64,000 nucleotides of DNA from NCBI GenBank assembly GCA_023663185.1, contig JAMPHY010000002.1, forward strand, positions 180,338-244,337, written 5' to 3'. Below the pieces are notes generated by a model. It was not told the origin of the DNA, made no database searches, and saw only the letters and a list, made by a program, of their open reading frames with translations. The translations under genes and the position numbers were made by a program. This document shows positions 35,099 to 45,414 of the stretch, in pieces. Origin of the DNA: Clostridiales bacterium. Its GTDB lineage: Bacteria; Bacillota; Clostridia; Lachnospirales; Lachnospiraceae. Each line of letters opens with the position of its first letter. The first letter of the stretch is position 1.

Positions 35099-36109
35099 TT
35101 GGCGAATAATGCATTCGGAATTGATTTAGGAACAAGCAATATCAAAATTTACAGCCGCAGCGACGACAGTGTTTTAGTGGAAAAGAATATGATAGCCATT
35201 GAGAACAAAAGGGACGTTTTCGCATATGGCAATTCAGCGTTTGAAATGTATGAAAAGACGCCGAATAACATTCACATAACATATCCGTTGACCAATGGAG
35301 TCATTGCAGATATACAGAACATGGAGAACCTAATCAAATACTTTATGGTCGATTTGATGAAGGGTAATATCCGCCCCGCAGATTACTATATTGCAGTACC
35401 GTGGGACGTGACGGAGGTTGAAAAGCGTGCCTTCAAAGACCTTATCAAAGAATCCAACGTCAAAGCCAAGAAGGTTATGGTCGTGGATAAAGCGGTTGCC
35501 GACGGCTTAGGGCTTGGAATTGATGTAAAAAATTCGCAGGGTATCATGGTAGTAAACGTCGGCTTCGATACCACGGAGATATCGATTTTATCGCTTGGCG
35601 GCATAGTTTTAAGCAAGCTTATCAAAGTCGGCGGCAGAAAATTCGACGAGTCGATAAAAGGCGCGGTCAGACGTGAGTTTAGTCTTGTTATAGGCGGAAA
35701 GACTGCGGAAAACGTCAAGATTTCCTTAGCGGAGCTGCAGGCGTCTAAGAGCGGAGCGGTCGTATACGGACGCGACATAGTTACCGGGCTTCCTGTCGAA
35801 CGCGAGATTCCGGTCGCATTAATAGAAGAGTGCATGATAGAGCATTTTAATACGATTATAGATAATATTAAAGTTATCCTAGAGCGCACGCCGCCAGAAC
35901 TTGCCGCCGATATCTACAGGCACGGCGTATATCTTACCGGCGGAGCCTCACAGGTCAGCAAGCTTGCGCAGCTTATGAGCAAAGGCACAGGACTTAAGGT
36001 TAATATTTCCGAACACCCGATGGAGAGCGTTGCTTTAGGGCTTTCCAAGATTATTAACGACGGTAATTATAAATCAGTAGCTTATGCAATAGAAGGAATG
36101 AGTAAATGA
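35099..36109 (+). CDS. mreB: rod shape-determining protein MreB
   Basis: Actin-like ATPase that forms membrane-bound filaments guiding lateral wall synthesis. The phosphate-1 loop is FGIDLGTSNIKIY, phosphate-2 is GIMVVNVGFDTTEISIL and the adenosine motif is GVYLTGGASQVSKL. 336 aa. The start codon is TTG 35099, supported by AAAGGGG about 8 bases upstream and by the N-terminus ANNAFGIDLG. mreC overlaps by 4 bp. Confidence 0.93.
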   Translation: MANNAFGIDLGTSNIKIYSRSDDSVLVEKNMIAIENKRDVFAYGNSAFEMYEKTPNNIHITYPLTNGVIADIQNMENLIKYFMVDLMKGNIRPADYYIAVPWDVTEVEKRAFKDLIKESNVKAKKVMVVDKAVADGLGLGIDVKNSQGIMVVNVGFDTTEISILSLGGIVLSKLIKVGGRKFDESIKGAVRREFSLVIGGKTAENVKISLAELQASKSGAVVYGRDIVTGLPVEREIPVALIEECMIEHFNTIIDNIKVILERTPPELAADIYRHGVYLTGGASQVSKLAQLMSKGTGLKVNISEHPMESVALGLSKIINDGNYKSVAYAIEGMSK

Positions 36110-36984
36110 GTCCAATCATAAAAAGAAAAGGGGAAAAATTTACTCTTCCGGGTAAATATCTCCTTTTTATTTTAACAATTTTATGTACCGGCATGGTTCT
36201 GCTCACTTTTAACACTAATATATTCAGCGGACCGCTTAATGTGGCGGCGGGATATATGATTGTACCTTTTGCGGAAGGCATAAGCTCTGCGGGAAGCTTC
36301 TTAAGAAGCCGTTCCGAAGAACTTGGACAGATGCGGGATTTGCTTGCCGAGAACGAAAGTTTGAGACAGCAGATAGATGAGCTTACTATAGAAAATACGG
36401 GATTACAGCAGGACCGTTACGAGCTTACTAATTTAAGGGAGTTATATCAGCTTGATTCACAATACGACGAGTATGAAAAAATCGGCGCCAGAATCATTAC
36501 AAGGGATTCGGGCAACTGGTTTTATTCCTTTGTAATAAATAAGGGTGAAGACGACGGGCTTACCGTGGATATGAACGTAATGGCTGGCAGCGGACTTGTG
36601 GGGCGTATCATAGATACCGGTCCTAACTGGGCGAAGGTAAAGGCTATCATAGCCGACGACTCCAATGTCAGCGCTATGGTTTTATCAAGCTCCGACAATA
36701 TGATTGTTTCCGGCGATTTAAAGCTGTACGCTTCAGGTGTTATTGCCTTCGAGCAGCTTATAGACAGCGCAGACGTAGTAGTTGAAGGAGACAAGATAGT
36801 CACCTCAAATATCAGCGATAAATACCTTCCCGGCATACTTATAGGATATATCAGCGCTATAAACAGAGACGCCAATAATCTTACCAAATCAGGATATATT
36901 ACTCCGGCGGTGGATTTTGAACATCTCGAAGAGGTGCTTGTTATTCTCGAAGTGAAAGAACTTCCTGAAATGCAGTCCGAATAA
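36106..36984 (+). CDS. mreC: rod shape-determining protein MreC
   Basis: Bitopic scaffold that links MreB to the wall enzymes. One membrane helix at residues about 18-38 is followed by a coiled coil (QMRDLLAENESLRQQIDELT) and then the beta-barrel pair typical of MreC (RIITRDSGNWFYSFVINKG, MAGSGLVGRIIDTG, YLPGILIGYI). 292 aa. Translation is coupled to mreB (ATGA overlap). Confidence 0.92.
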   Translation: MSPIIKRKGEKFTLPGKYLLFILTILCTGMVLLTFNTNIFSGPLNVAAGYMIVPFAEGISSAGSFLRSRSEELGQMRDLLAENESLRQQIDELTIENTGLQQDRYELTNLRELYQLDSQYDEYEKIGARIITRDSGNWFYSFVINKGEDDGLTVDMNVMAGSGLVGRIIDTGPNWAKVKAIIADDSNVSAMVLSSSDNMIVSGDLKLYASGVIAFEQLIDSADVVVEGDKIVTSNISDKYLPGILIGYISAINRDANNLTKSGYITPAVDFEHLEEVLVILEVKELPEMQSE

Positions 36985-36999
36985 GAATGGAGATTATAG

Positions 37000-37518
37000 A
37001 TGTTACGTGCCATTATAACCGCTTTGTTAATATTTGTGTGTTTTTTAACCCAATGTACCGTATTTCATGCGCTTGCCTTCGGCGGAATCGTGCCTAATCT
37101 CATGATTGTGCTGACTGCGTCTTTTGGCTTTATGCGCGGGGAAAAGGCGGGGCTGCTTATCGGTTTTTTCAGCGGACTGCTTATCGATATCTTTTTTGGC
37201 TCAGTCATAGGCTTTTACGCCATGATATATATGTATATCGGTTATGCTAACGGTAAGTTCTGTACAATCTTTTATCCGGAGGATATTAAGCTGCCTATTA
37301 TCCTGATTATATGCAGCGATTTATTATACGGCGGCGTCTGCTATACGACTCTGTTTTTACTGCGCGGAAGATTTGACTTTATTTATTATCTGGTACATAT
37401 CATTGCACCGGAGATTGTTTATACGGTTGTAGTAACGTTGTTTTTATACCCGATAATTCTGGGAATAAACAATATGCTTGAGAAGAGAGAAAAGAGGAGA
37501 GAAAAGAAATTTGTTTAG
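37000..37518 (+). CDS. mreD: rod shape-determining protein MreD
   Basis: 172-aa membrane protein with five or six helices, part of the elongasome. GFMRGEKAGLLIGFFSGLLID is the conserved MreD segment. Its C-terminus is highly basic (EKREKRREKKFV). The purine-rich codons of that tail also supply the ribosome binding site for the PBP2 gene, which overlaps by 8 bp. Confidence 0.9.
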   Translation: MLRAIITALLIFVCFLTQCTVFHALAFGGIVPNLMIVLTASFGFMRGEKAGLLIGFFSGLLIDIFFGSVIGFYAMIYMYIGYANGKFCTIFYPEDIKLPIILIICSDLLYGGVCYTTLFLLRGRFDFIYYLVHIIAPEIVYTVVVTLFLYPIILGINNMLEKREKRREKKFV

Positions 37519-40390
37519 GGAACTGTGGGAACATCTGAAAGAGAATATATTTACGATGGTAGCTTCCAGACTGCTCATACTTTTCCTACTTATCATAGGC
37601 ATGGGCGGTTATCTTATATATACGATATTCCAGCTTCAAATCGTTCATGGTGAAGAATACTATAATAATTTTCAGTTGAAAATCACTAAGGAAAAGACTG
37701 TAGCCTCCACGCGCGGCAATATATGGGACAGAAACGGAGTATTACTTGCATATAACGAGCTTGCCTATTCTGTAACGATTGAGGACGTATATGAGTCGGG
37801 ACGCGGCAAAAATGATAAATTAAACAGTACCATCTATCAGCTTATTCAGATGATTGAAAGAAACGGCGACAGCATAATTAACGATTTTAACATTACGCTG
37901 GATAGCAGCAACAGATATATATTTAACGTCGAGGGCACACAGCTTCTGCGTTTTCTGGCGGATATTTATGGTAGAACGCTTATTGATGACCTTGAGGAAA
38001 AGGAGAAAACTGCTACTCCCGACGAAGTGATGGATTATTTGTGCGGGAGTAGCCAATACGGTATTGGCGGATACGCCGATGAAGATGAGGACGAGTTTAT
38101 AGTCGGTTATGGCTATACGAAGGAAGAAGTGTTGAAAATTCTTACCATTCGATACGCCTTGAACGCTAACCGTTTCCAGAAATATATTGCAACTACCGTA
38201 GCGAAGAATGTTTCACCGCAGACGGTTGCTATTGTGATGGAAAATGCGGATATATTAGACGGCGTATCTATAGCCGAAGACACTATCCGCAAATATAACG
38301 ACAGCATTTATTTCTCGCAGATTATAGGATATACGGGCAAAGTTTCAAGCGACGAGTTAAAGCTTCTGCAGGAAGAAAATCCGGATTATGATCCTAACGA
38401 TATTGTCGGCAAATCGGGTATCGAGTCTTCTATGGAGCTTATGCTTCAAGGAACGAAGGGTTCTGAGACCGTCTATGTAGACAACCTCGGTAAAGTAATA
38501 GAGGTCAGCAACAGGGTAGAAGCCGTAGCTGGAAACGACATATATCTTACGATAGATTCCGAACTGCAAAAAGCTATGTATAAAATTCTGGAGGAGAAAA
38601 TTGCAAGTATTCTTGCAACGAAAATTGAGAACATCAAAGAGTATGCTCCGGCTGAAAATTCGGGTAGCAGTAATATCGTTATTCCGATTTATGATGTTTA
38701 TTTTGCGTGTATAGATAATAACATTATAGACACAGAGCATTTTACTTCTAAATATGCCGGAGATGCCGAAAAAACGGTATATGCGGCGTATTTGGAAAGA
38801 AAGAGTCAGATATTTGACGAGCTTAGGGAAGAGCTTACGCAGACCTGTACTCCATACAACGAACTTACTAAAGAATTTCAGGTGTATGAGAGCTTCATAA
38901 TGTCTATGCTCTATGATGATAAAATCGTGCCGACAAGCGAGGTAGACAGAAAAGATGCAACTTATCTTGCATGGACGAATGAGGAAACTATAAGTTTAAA
39001 TGAATATATAAATTATACTATATCGAAGAACTGGGTGGACGTTTCCAAACTGGATATTACGGAGCAGTATTCGGACTCACAGGAGATTTATAATAAGATT
39101 ATAAGCTATATTTTTGAGCAGTTGGATACCGATGCAGCGTTTGAGAAAAAAATATACCGCTATATGATAAACGACGATACAGTGAGCGGACGGCAGATAT
39201 GTTCGATTCTTTTAGAACAAGAGCTTATAACGGTGGAGGACGAAGAGCTTACGAAATTTGAGAATGGCTCGCTTTCACCATATAACTTTATGATGAATAG
39301 GATAACTAATCTGGATATTACGCCCGCGCAGCTTGCGCTTGATCCGTATTCCGGCTCTATTGTAATTACAGACGTAAATACCGGCGATGTGCTGGCGCTT
39401 GTATCTTATCCAAGCTATGATAACAATAAGATGGCTAACGGCGTAGACGCGGCTTATTTTGCGAAGCTCCAAAGCGACCTTTCAAGCCCGCTCTTAAACT
39501 ATGCGACACAGCAGCGTACCGCACCGGGTTCTACGTTTAAGATGGTTTCTTCTACTGCCGGACTTATGGAAAATACAATCGGAATCAGAGATACCATAAC
39601 CTGTGTGGGAATTTTTGATAAAATACGTCCTGAGCCAAGATGTTGGATTGCGGCAAACGGCGGCGCGCATGGTTCGCTTAACGTAATCGGCGGAATCGAA
39701 CATTCCTGTAACTATTTCTTCTATGAATTAGGGTACAGACTCGGTATCGTAGGAGATTCATATAACAGCGACGTAGGTCTTAGAAAACTGGAAAAATATG
39801 CGGATATGTACGGACTTTCAGAGCCTTCGGGCGTGGAAATAGACGAATATTCCCCGATAATATCCGATACGGACGCCGTTCGTTCCTCAATCGGACAGGG
39901 GCGTAACGCTTTTACGACGACAGGGCTTGCGCGATATGTTACAACTGTCGCAAACAGCGGAACATGCTATAATTTAACATTGATAGATAAAATTACCGAC
40001 CATAACGGAGATATAGTTGTGGACAATCAGGCACAAGTCCGCAACACTATAGATATGGACTCTTCGTATTGGGACGCCATACATCTTGGTATGCGTAAGG
40101 TTATAGAGAGTAAAAAATACTATGCTGATTTCGGCGTAAACGTTGCCGGTAAGACCGGTACTGCACAGGAGAGTAATTCCAGACCAAACCACGCATTATT
40201 TGTAAGTTACGCTCCATATGAGAATCCGGAGATAAGCGTGGTGGTGCGTATTGCCAACGGTTATACTTCGGATTACGCTGCACAGGTAGCGAAGGACGTA
40301 TATAAATATTATTATAAACTTGCCGATGAAGATGAAATTATTACAGGTACTGCCGGTACGCTTGAAGGCGGTTCCATCAACGCAGATTAA
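37511..40390 (+). CDS. mrdA: penicillin-binding protein 2 (elongasome transpeptidase) with large insertion
   Basis: Class B PBP that cross-links lateral-wall peptidoglycan with RodA. One N-terminal membrane helix and the pedestal domain (TRGNIWDRNG, GKSGIESSMELMLQG) are present. The transpeptidase has STFK (Ser674 in APGSTFKM), SCN (Ser732-Asn734) and KTGT (Lys881). About 250 residues (about 365-620) rich in acidic residues and lacking PBP motifs separate the pedestal from the catalytic domain, which makes the protein 959 aa against about 600-700 for most PBP2. The preferred start is TTG 37511 with AGAGGAGAG upstream; the TTG at 37478 is an alternative. Confidence 0.9.
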   Translation: MFRELWEHLKENIFTMVASRLLILFLLIIGMGGYLIYTIFQLQIVHGEEYYNNFQLKITKEKTVASTRGNIWDRNGVLLAYNELAYSVTIEDVYESGRGKNDKLNSTIYQLIQMIERNGDSIINDFNITLDSSNRYIFNVEGTQLLRFLADIYGRTLIDDLEEKEKTATPDEVMDYLCGSSQYGIGGYADEDEDEFIVGYGYTKEEVLKILTIRYALNANRFQKYIATTVAKNVSPQTVAIVMENADILDGVSIAEDTIRKYNDSIYFSQIIGYTGKVSSDELKLLQEENPDYDPNDIVGKSGIESSMELMLQGTKGSETVYVDNLGKVIEVSNRVEAVAGNDIYLTIDSELQKAMYKILEEKIASILATKIENIKEYAPAENSGSSNIVIPIYDVYFACIDNNIIDTEHFTSKYAGDAEKTVYAAYLERKSQIFDELREELTQTCTPYNELTKEFQVYESFIMSMLYDDKIVPTSEVDRKDATYLAWTNEETISLNEYINYTISKNWVDVSKLDITEQYSDSQEIYNKIISYIFEQLDTDAAFEKKIYRYMINDDTVSGRQICSILLEQELITVEDEELTKFENGSLSPYNFMMNRITNLDITPAQLALDPYSGSIVITDVNTGDVLALVSYPSYDNNKMANGVDAAYFAKLQSDLSSPLLNYATQQRTAPGSTFKMVSSTAGLMENTIGIRDTITCVGIFDKIRPEPRCWIAANGGAHGSLNVIGGIEHSCNYFFYELGYRLGIVGDSYNSDVGLRKLEKYADMYGLSEPSGVEIDEYSPIISDTDAVRSSIGQGRNAFTTTGLARYVTTVANSGTCYNLTLIDKITDHNGDIVVDNQAQVRNTIDMDSSYWDAIHLGMRKVIESKKYYADFGVNVAGKTGTAQESNSRPNHALFVSYAPYENPEISVVVRIANGYTSDYAAQVAKDVYKYYYKLADEDEIITGTAGTLEGGSINAD

Positions 40391-40443
40391 AAGCTTTCAA
40401 TACGGCTTGCGATTTATAAAGATAAAAGGATAGGTGATGTGCT

Positions 40444-41124
40444 ATGAAGAGTCCGGTTATAATTAAGAGTTTTCCTAACGGATTGTCAATTTACCTCGAT
40501 GAAAATATTGAATTTGACAATTTGTTAAATGAGATTGCAATAAAATTTAAAGATTCTGCTAATTTCTTTAAAAACGCAAGAATGGGAGTCTCGTTTGAGG
40601 GCAGGAAGCTGACTAATGATGAAGAGTGCCAGATAGTAGAAACTATTTTGTCTAATTCGTCGTTAGATATTGTATGCGTAGTCGGCAAGGACGATGAAAC
40701 TAACAAGAAATACATACATGCCATTCAGCAGCTTGATTTTCACAAGCAGGAGATGGAAAATGCCGGACAGTTTTATAAAGGTACTTTAAAAGACGGGGAG
40801 ACGCTTGAAACAGAAAGCAGTATTATCGTTTTGGGCGATGTATATCCCGGAGCCAGCATTATATCCAAGAAAGACATAATAATTCTAGGCGGATTATACG
40901 GACAGGCTTATGCGGGCGGAAACGGACTGGACGGACATTTTGTTGTGGCGCTTGAAATGTCACCGGAGAAATTAAAAATAGGTGAATTCAAATATAAAAC
41001 TTCAGAGAAGCAGAGCAGGTGGTCGATTAGACCTAAGGTTCAGCCTAAGATTGCTTATGTAAACGACGGTCATGTGATTATGGAAGCCATTACCAAAGAA
41101 TTACTGAACAGCCTGCCAATTTAG
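40444..41124 (+). CDS. minC: septum site-determining protein MinC
   Basis: Inhibitor of FtsZ polymerisation, positioned by MinD. The N-terminal domain occupies residues about 1-100. The C-terminal beta-helix has LETESSIIVLGDVYPGASIISKKDIIILGGLYGQAYAG, with the usual GDV..GA and G.L.G.A.AG pattern. 226 aa. First gene of minCDE, directly behind PBP2. Confidence 0.92.
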   Translation: MKSPVIIKSFPNGLSIYLDENIEFDNLLNEIAIKFKDSANFFKNARMGVSFEGRKLTNDEECQIVETILSNSSLDIVCVVGKDDETNKKYIHAIQQLDFHKQEMENAGQFYKGTLKDGETLETESSIIVLGDVYPGASIISKKDIIILGGLYGQAYAGGNGLDGHFVVALEMSPEKLKIGEFKYKTSEKQSRWSIRPKVQPKIAYVNDGHVIMEAITKELLNSLPI

Positions 41125-41179
41125 GCTAAAAGGCATGGCGTTTGGCGGACGATAACGATTCATCTGGGAGGTTTTAAGC

Positions 41180-41971
41180 ATGAGTGAAGTAATTGTCGTC
41201 ACATCAGGGAAAGGCGGAGTAGGTAAGACCACTACTTCCGCAAACGTTGGTACAGGTCTGGCAGCCATGGGGAAAAAAGTAATTCTAATCGACACGGATA
41301 TCGGATTGCGTAATCTTGACGTAGTCATGGGACTCGAAAGCAGAATCGTATACAATCTGGTAGACGTAGTGGAGGGAAACTGCCGTATCAAGCAGGCTTT
41401 AGTCAGGGATAAGCGTTATCCGACGCTCTTCCTTCTGCCTTCAGCGCAGACAAGGGATAAAACCGCGGTAAATCCCGCACAGATGGTAAAAATGATAAAC
41501 CATTTAAAAGACCAGTTCGATTATATTATTCTGGACTGTCCCGCAGGTATCGAACAGGGATTCCAGAATGCGATAGCCGGAGCGGACAGGGCGCTTGTAG
41601 TTACTACGCCGGAAGTCTCCGCCATAAGAGACGCCGACCGCATTATCGGGCTTTTGGAAGCCAATGAGATACAGAAGATTGATTTAATTATAAACAGAAT
41701 CCGCTATGATATGATAAAAAGGGGCGATATGATGTCGTCAGCCGATGTGGTTGACATTCTCTCAATTCCACTTATCGGTCTGGTTCCAGATGATGAAAAT
41801 GTAGTAATTGCAACTAATCAGGGAGAACCGCTCGTCGGAAGCAGCACCCTTGCCGGACAGGCATACAAGAATATCTGCGACAGGGTGAGCGGAAAGGACA
41901 CGCCTTTTCTCGATTTTGAGAAAGGCATCTCCTTCTGGACCAGAGTAACGGGCATTTTTCATCGGAGTTAG
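41180..41971 (+). CDS. minD: septum site-determining protein MinD
   Basis: Membrane-cycling ATPase of the ParA/MinD group. The deviant Walker A is SGKGGVGKTTTSANVG (Lys11 and Lys16), switch I is DTDIGLRNLDVVMG and Walker B is YIILDCPAGIE. The C-terminal amphipathic helix (FWTRVTGIFHR) should target membranes. 263 aa. Confidence 0.96.
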   Translation: MSEVIVVTSGKGGVGKTTTSANVGTGLAAMGKKVILIDTDIGLRNLDVVMGLESRIVYNLVDVVEGNCRIKQALVRDKRYPTLFLLPSAQTRDKTAVNPAQMVKMINHLKDQFDYIILDCPAGIEQGFQNAIAGADRALVVTTPEVSAIRDADRIIGLLEANEIQKIDLIINRIRYDMIKRGDMMSSADVVDILSIPLIGLVPDDENVVIATNQGEPLVGSSTLAGQAYKNICDRVSGKDTPFLDFEKGISFWTRVTGIFHRS

Positions 41972-41983
41972 GGGGGACGCGGA

Positions 41984-42256
41984 TTGTTTAAGAATATTTT
42001 AAAAAGAAAAAGCTCCAGAGAAATAGCTAAAGACCGGCTCAAGATACTGTTGATTTCCGACAGGGTGAACTGCTCGCCCGAAATGATGGAAATGATAAAA
42101 AACGATATCGCTAAGGTGATATCAAAGTACATGAAGATAGACGCTAAAAGCATGGAAATCCAAATCACTAAAACAGGCGGCAGAGGCAGAAACACGAAAC
42201 ACCCCGCTCTGTATGCCAATATTCCGATATTGGATTTGAATAGTTTTAAGGATTGA
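41984..42256 (+). CDS. minE: cell division topological specificity factor MinE
   Basis: 90 aa. It stimulates MinD ATPase and drives Min oscillation. The N-terminal MinD-contact helix is followed by the dimerisation domain (ISDRVNCSPEMMEMIKNDI, KVISKYMKID). The start codon is TTG 41984 behind a run of six G. It is present together with MinC and MinD, so the oscillating version of the system is expected. Confidence 0.9.
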   Translation: MFKNILKRKSSREIAKDRLKILLISDRVNCSPEMMEMIKNDIAKVISKYMKIDAKSMEIQITKTGGRGRNTKHPALYANIPILDLNSFKD

Positions 42257-42280
42257 TTACATACGGAAAGGAGAAGGCGC

Positions 42281-43384
42281 ATGATAAAGCACTACCATAT
42301 CAGGAACTATGATTTTAAGCTGATTATTCTTGTAGTGGCGCTTACGGTTATTGGCATAATTGCCATCGGAAGCGCGAAGGAAGAATTGCAGTCGAAGCAG
42401 ATTGCCGGATTTGTGTTAGGCTTTTTCCTTATGTTAGTGCTTTCCCTTTTCGACTATTCCGTAATCCTTCGTTTTTACTGGATATTGTATGTGGTAAATT
42501 TAGTCTTACTTATACTTGTCAAAGAGATGGGTGATTCTGCGGGCGGCGCGCAAAGATGGCTTGATATATTCGGAGTCCGCTTCCAGCCGTCCGAAACCGC
42601 CAAGATTTTGCTGATACTGTTTTTTGCACAGCTAATCATGCGGCACAAGGAACAGATGGGCTCGCTGCGGTTCGTTATCATCTGCATTGCTTTATTTGCT
42701 ATTCCGTTATATCTTATTTATAAACAGCCAGATATGTCAACAAGCATTCTGATGGCAATCGTGTTCTGCGTTATGATGTTTGTAGGCGGGCTGCACTGGA
42801 AATATGTTATTACGGCTCTTGCGATTGCAATTCCGACTTTTGCCATTTTATTTACGCTTATCTTACAGCCGGAGCAGGATTTAATAAAGGGATATATGCA
42901 GAACAGAATACTTTCATGGCTTTATCCTGAAGAATACGCCACTACGGAAGCGTACCAACAGCTTAACTCCGAGATGGCTATCGGCTCCGGACAGCTCTAT
43001 GGCAAAGGCTATAAGAGCAATGAGTTCAGCTCCATGAAGAACAGTAACTTCATTTCTGCTCGTGAAAATGATTTCATTTTTGCCGTAATCGGTGAAGAAT
43101 TTGGCTTTATAGGGGGCTGTAGTGTAATTGTGATATTGATTTTAATCTCAATTGAATGTATTATGATAGCTAGGAGGGCAAAAGATTTAGCAGGAACTAT
43201 TATAGCGGCAGGCACTGCTGCGCTGATAGGCTTTCAAGGGATAATGAATATTGGGGTTGCTACGGGGGCTATGCCCAATACCGGAATTCCTTTACCGTTT
43301 GTCAGCGCGGGGCTTACATCTTTAGTCAGTTCATATATTGGAATAGGCTTTGTGCTTAATGTGAGATTACAGTGCAAAAAATAA
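42281..43384 (+). CDS. rodA: peptidoglycan glycosyltransferase RodA (SEDS)
   Basis: SEDS-family polymerase partnered with PBP2 for lateral wall growth. About ten membrane helices. Key family segments are [26 protein letters not shown] (the catalytic Asp region) and the large loop [10 protein letters not shown] then [36 protein letters not shown] ends the set. 367 aa. It lies in one block with mreBCD, PBP2 and min genes. Confidence 0.9.
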   Translation: MIKHYHIRNYDFKLIILVVALTVIGIIAIGSAKEELQSKQIAGFVLGFFLMLVLSLFDYSVILRFYWILYVVNLVLLILVKEMGDSAGGAQRWLDIFGVRFQPSETAKILLILFFAQLIMRHKEQMGSLRFVIICIALFAIPLYLIYKQPDMSTSILMAIVFCVMMFVGGLHWKYVITALAIAIPTFAILFTLILQPEQDLIKGYMQNRILSWLYPEEYATTEAYQQLNSEMAIGSGQLYGKGYKSNEFSSMKNSNFISARENDFIFAVIGEEFGFIGGCSVIVILILISIECIMIARRAKDLAGTIIAAGTAALIGFQGIMNIGVATGAMPNTGIPLPFVSAGLTSLVSSYIGIGFVLNVRLQCKK

Positions 43385-43401
43385 GGCAGAGGGGTATGAC
43401 T

Positions 43402-43797
43402 ATGAATATTGCGTTAATTGCACATGATGCAAAGAAAAAACTTATGCAGAATTTCTGCATTGCTTATCGGGGGATTTTGAGCAAAAATGAATTGTATGCG
43501 ACAGGCACGACCGGAAGGTTGATTGAAGAGGTCACGAATTTATCCGTTCATAAATATTTAGCGGGGCATTTGGGCGGCGAACAGCAGATAGGGGCGCAGA
43601 TTGAGCATAATCAAATCGACCTTGTTATCTTCTTACGCGATCCGCTCACGCCTAAATCGCATGAACCGGATATAAGTAACGTTATTCGTCTTTGCGACGT
43701 CCACAATATTCCGGCGGCGACTAATCTTGCATCTGCAGAACTGTTGATTAAATCACTTGACAGAGGAGATTTAGAGTGGCGTGAAATGTATAAATAA
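43402..43797 (+). CDS. mgsA: methylglyoxal synthase
   Basis: Converts dihydroxyacetone phosphate to methylglyoxal and phosphate. Motifs: [40 protein letters not shown] and KSHEPDIS with the active-site His and Asp. At the position of the catalytic Asp71 of E. coli (GGDQQVG) this protein has Glu (GGEQQIG). Start ATG 43402 lies 7 bases after AGAGGGG; ATG 43396 is too close to it. 131 aa. The next gene overlaps the 3' end. Confidence 0.9.
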   Translation: MNIALIAHDAKKKLMQNFCIAYRGILSKNELYATGTTGRLIEEVTNLSVHKYLAGHLGGEQQIGAQIEHNQIDLVIFLRDPLTPKSHEPDISNVIRLCDVHNIPAATNLASAELLIKSLDRGDLEWREMYK

Positions 43798-44806
43798 GAT
43801 AAAAATGAATAAAACAGGCGTAAATAAAAAAAATATCCACAAGAAGTTGACGGCGGCTTGTATATTTGCCATATCGCTATTTTTAACCGGCTGCGGTTCA
43901 AGCAGTTTTGAGATGCCATATGACAGCAATTATCAGGTTAGCAGCTTTAGGCTGGTGCAAAGTGAAAAACAGCAATATACCGCGACTCCGTTTGCCACTG
44001 ATTTATGCGTGGTGGACGGCGATGTTTCAAAGCCCGGTCTTACGATTGACGATGTGGGGGCGGCGGCGTTGTTTGATTTAGCTAATCACGAAACGCTCTA
44101 TGCTAAGAACGCCAATACGCAGATTCACCCGGCAAGCTTAACTAAAATAATGACGGCGTTGGTGGCGTTAAAATACGGTTCTCCTGACGATGTGCTCAAA
44201 GCTTCCGAGAATGTTATCGTTACCGAATCGGGAGCAGTGCTTTGTGGGATAAAACCGGGAGATTCGATGACTTTGGATCAAGCGCTGCATATTCTTTTAA
44301 TATATTCTGCTAATGATGTGGCGATATTGATTGCCGAGGGCGTAGGCGGCAGCGTGGAAGGCTTTACAGACCTGATGAATAAAGAAGCTCAGGAGCTTGG
44401 AGCCACCAACTGCAATTTTTTAAACCCTAACGGTCTTACCGAAGAAGGACATTACGTTACAGCCTATGATTTATATCTGATTTTTGCAGAAGCGGTTAAG
44501 TATGATTTATTTAACGAGATAATCCAGATGCCTTCGTATACGACTACATATATGAGGGCTGACGGCACACAGATGGCATTTGATAAGCAAAGCACCAATG
44601 GGTATGTACGCGGAGATATACAGATGCCGGCAAATATTACGGTTATAGGCGGTAAGACGGGTACGACTAAGGCGGCGGGGCACTGTCTGATACTGCTTTC
44701 CCGCAACAGCAGCGGCAACCCGTATATATCCGTAATTATGAATTCGGATTCTACGGAAAATCTGTATAGTAAGATGTCGGAACTTCTGAATTCTATAAAT
44801 CAATAA
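43781..44806 (+). CDS. D-alanyl-D-alanine carboxypeptidase, lipoprotein form
   Basis: Low-molecular-weight PBP that trims the terminal D-Ala of wall peptides. A basic N-terminus is followed by a hydrophobic stretch ending in a lipobox (FLTGCGSSS), so a lipid anchor is likely. Catalytic motifs are SLTK (Ser119, Lys122), SAND and GGKTGT. 341 aa from GTG 43781, inside the end of mgsA; ATG 43805 is an alternative but has a poor RBS. It is the last gene of the long cell-shape cluster. Confidence 0.88.
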   Translation: MKCINKIKMNKTGVNKKNIHKKLTAACIFAISLFLTGCGSSSFEMPYDSNYQVSSFRLVQSEKQQYTATPFATDLCVVDGDVSKPGLTIDDVGAAALFDLANHETLYAKNANTQIHPASLTKIMTALVALKYGSPDDVLKASENVIVTESGAVLCGIKPGDSMTLDQALHILLIYSANDVAILIAEGVGGSVEGFTDLMNKEAQELGATNCNFLNPNGLTEEGHYVTAYDLYLIFAEAVKYDLFNEIIQMPSYTTTYMRADGTQMAFDKQSTNGYVRGDIQMPANITVIGGKTGTTKAAGHCLILLSRNSSGNPYISVIMNSDSTENLYSKMSELLNSINQ

Positions 44807-44825
44807 ATTGAAATAGATATTTTAG

Positions 44826-44854
44826 TTGTTTTTTTATATGTTTTAAAGTATAAT
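44826..44854 (+). promoter_or_regulatory. promoter for the P-loop protein gene
   Basis: TTGTTT (44826-44831), 17-bp spacer, TATAAT (44849-44854), 52 bp before ATG 44906. Confidence 0.5.
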
Positions 44855-44905
44855 AATTATATTAAAAAAGTTTTGCATTTTTATTTTACTTTAGGAGGGT
44901 TTACA

Positions 44906-45325
44906 ATGGTTCAATTAATAGTAGGCAGAGCAGGAAAAGGCAAGACAAAACAGTTGTTAGATAAAGTAAATAAGGAAGTAAAAGATATTGAGGGTAATAT
45001 CGTTTACCTCGATAAAAGCACCAAGCACATGTTTGAGCTGAATAATAGAATCAGGCTGATTAATGTCGGTGATTATATGGTTACTAATAGAGACGAATTT
45101 CTGGGATTTATCTGCGGGATTATCTCTCAGGATCATGACTTACAGCAAATGTATCTTGACAGCTTCTTGAAAATTGCATGTATGACGGCGGACGACATTG
45201 AAAGGACGATTGAAAAATTAGATGCAATCAGTGAAAATTTCAGCGTAGACTTTGTTTTAAGTGTTTCGCTTGATGAACACGAGCTGCCTGAAAACTTAAA
45301 ATCAAAAGTGATTGTTTCACTCTAA
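44906..45325 (+). CDS. small P-loop protein of unknown function
   Basis: 139 aa. It starts with a near-classical Walker A (VGRAGKGKTKQLL), then a short Asp/Glu-rich globular domain; no clear Walker B. Homologues in clostridia are often labelled ATP-binding or twitching motility-like, without evidence. ATG 44906 has a strong TAGGAGG seven bases upstream. It is closed by its own terminator at 45348, upstream of the HlyD-like gene. Confidence 0.7.
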   Translation: MVQLIVGRAGKGKTKQLLDKVNKEVKDIEGNIVYLDKSTKHMFELNNRIRLINVGDYMVTNRDEFLGFICGIISQDHDLQQMYLDSFLKIACMTADDIERTIEKLDAISENFSVDFVLSVSLDEHELPENLKSKVIVSL

Positions 45326-45347
45326 GCAGCATTTACATAATTATAAG

Positions 45348-45370
45348 ACCTCGGAGCTTCCGGGGTTTTA
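45348..45370 (+). terminator. intrinsic terminator
   Basis: ACCTCGGA (45348-45355) pairs with TCCGGGGT (45359-45366) across a 3-base loop, followed by TTTTA. Confidence 0.75.
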
Positions 45371-45414
45371 TCATATGCGCTTCTTTAGACGTATGATTGA
45401 AGGGAGACTGCATT

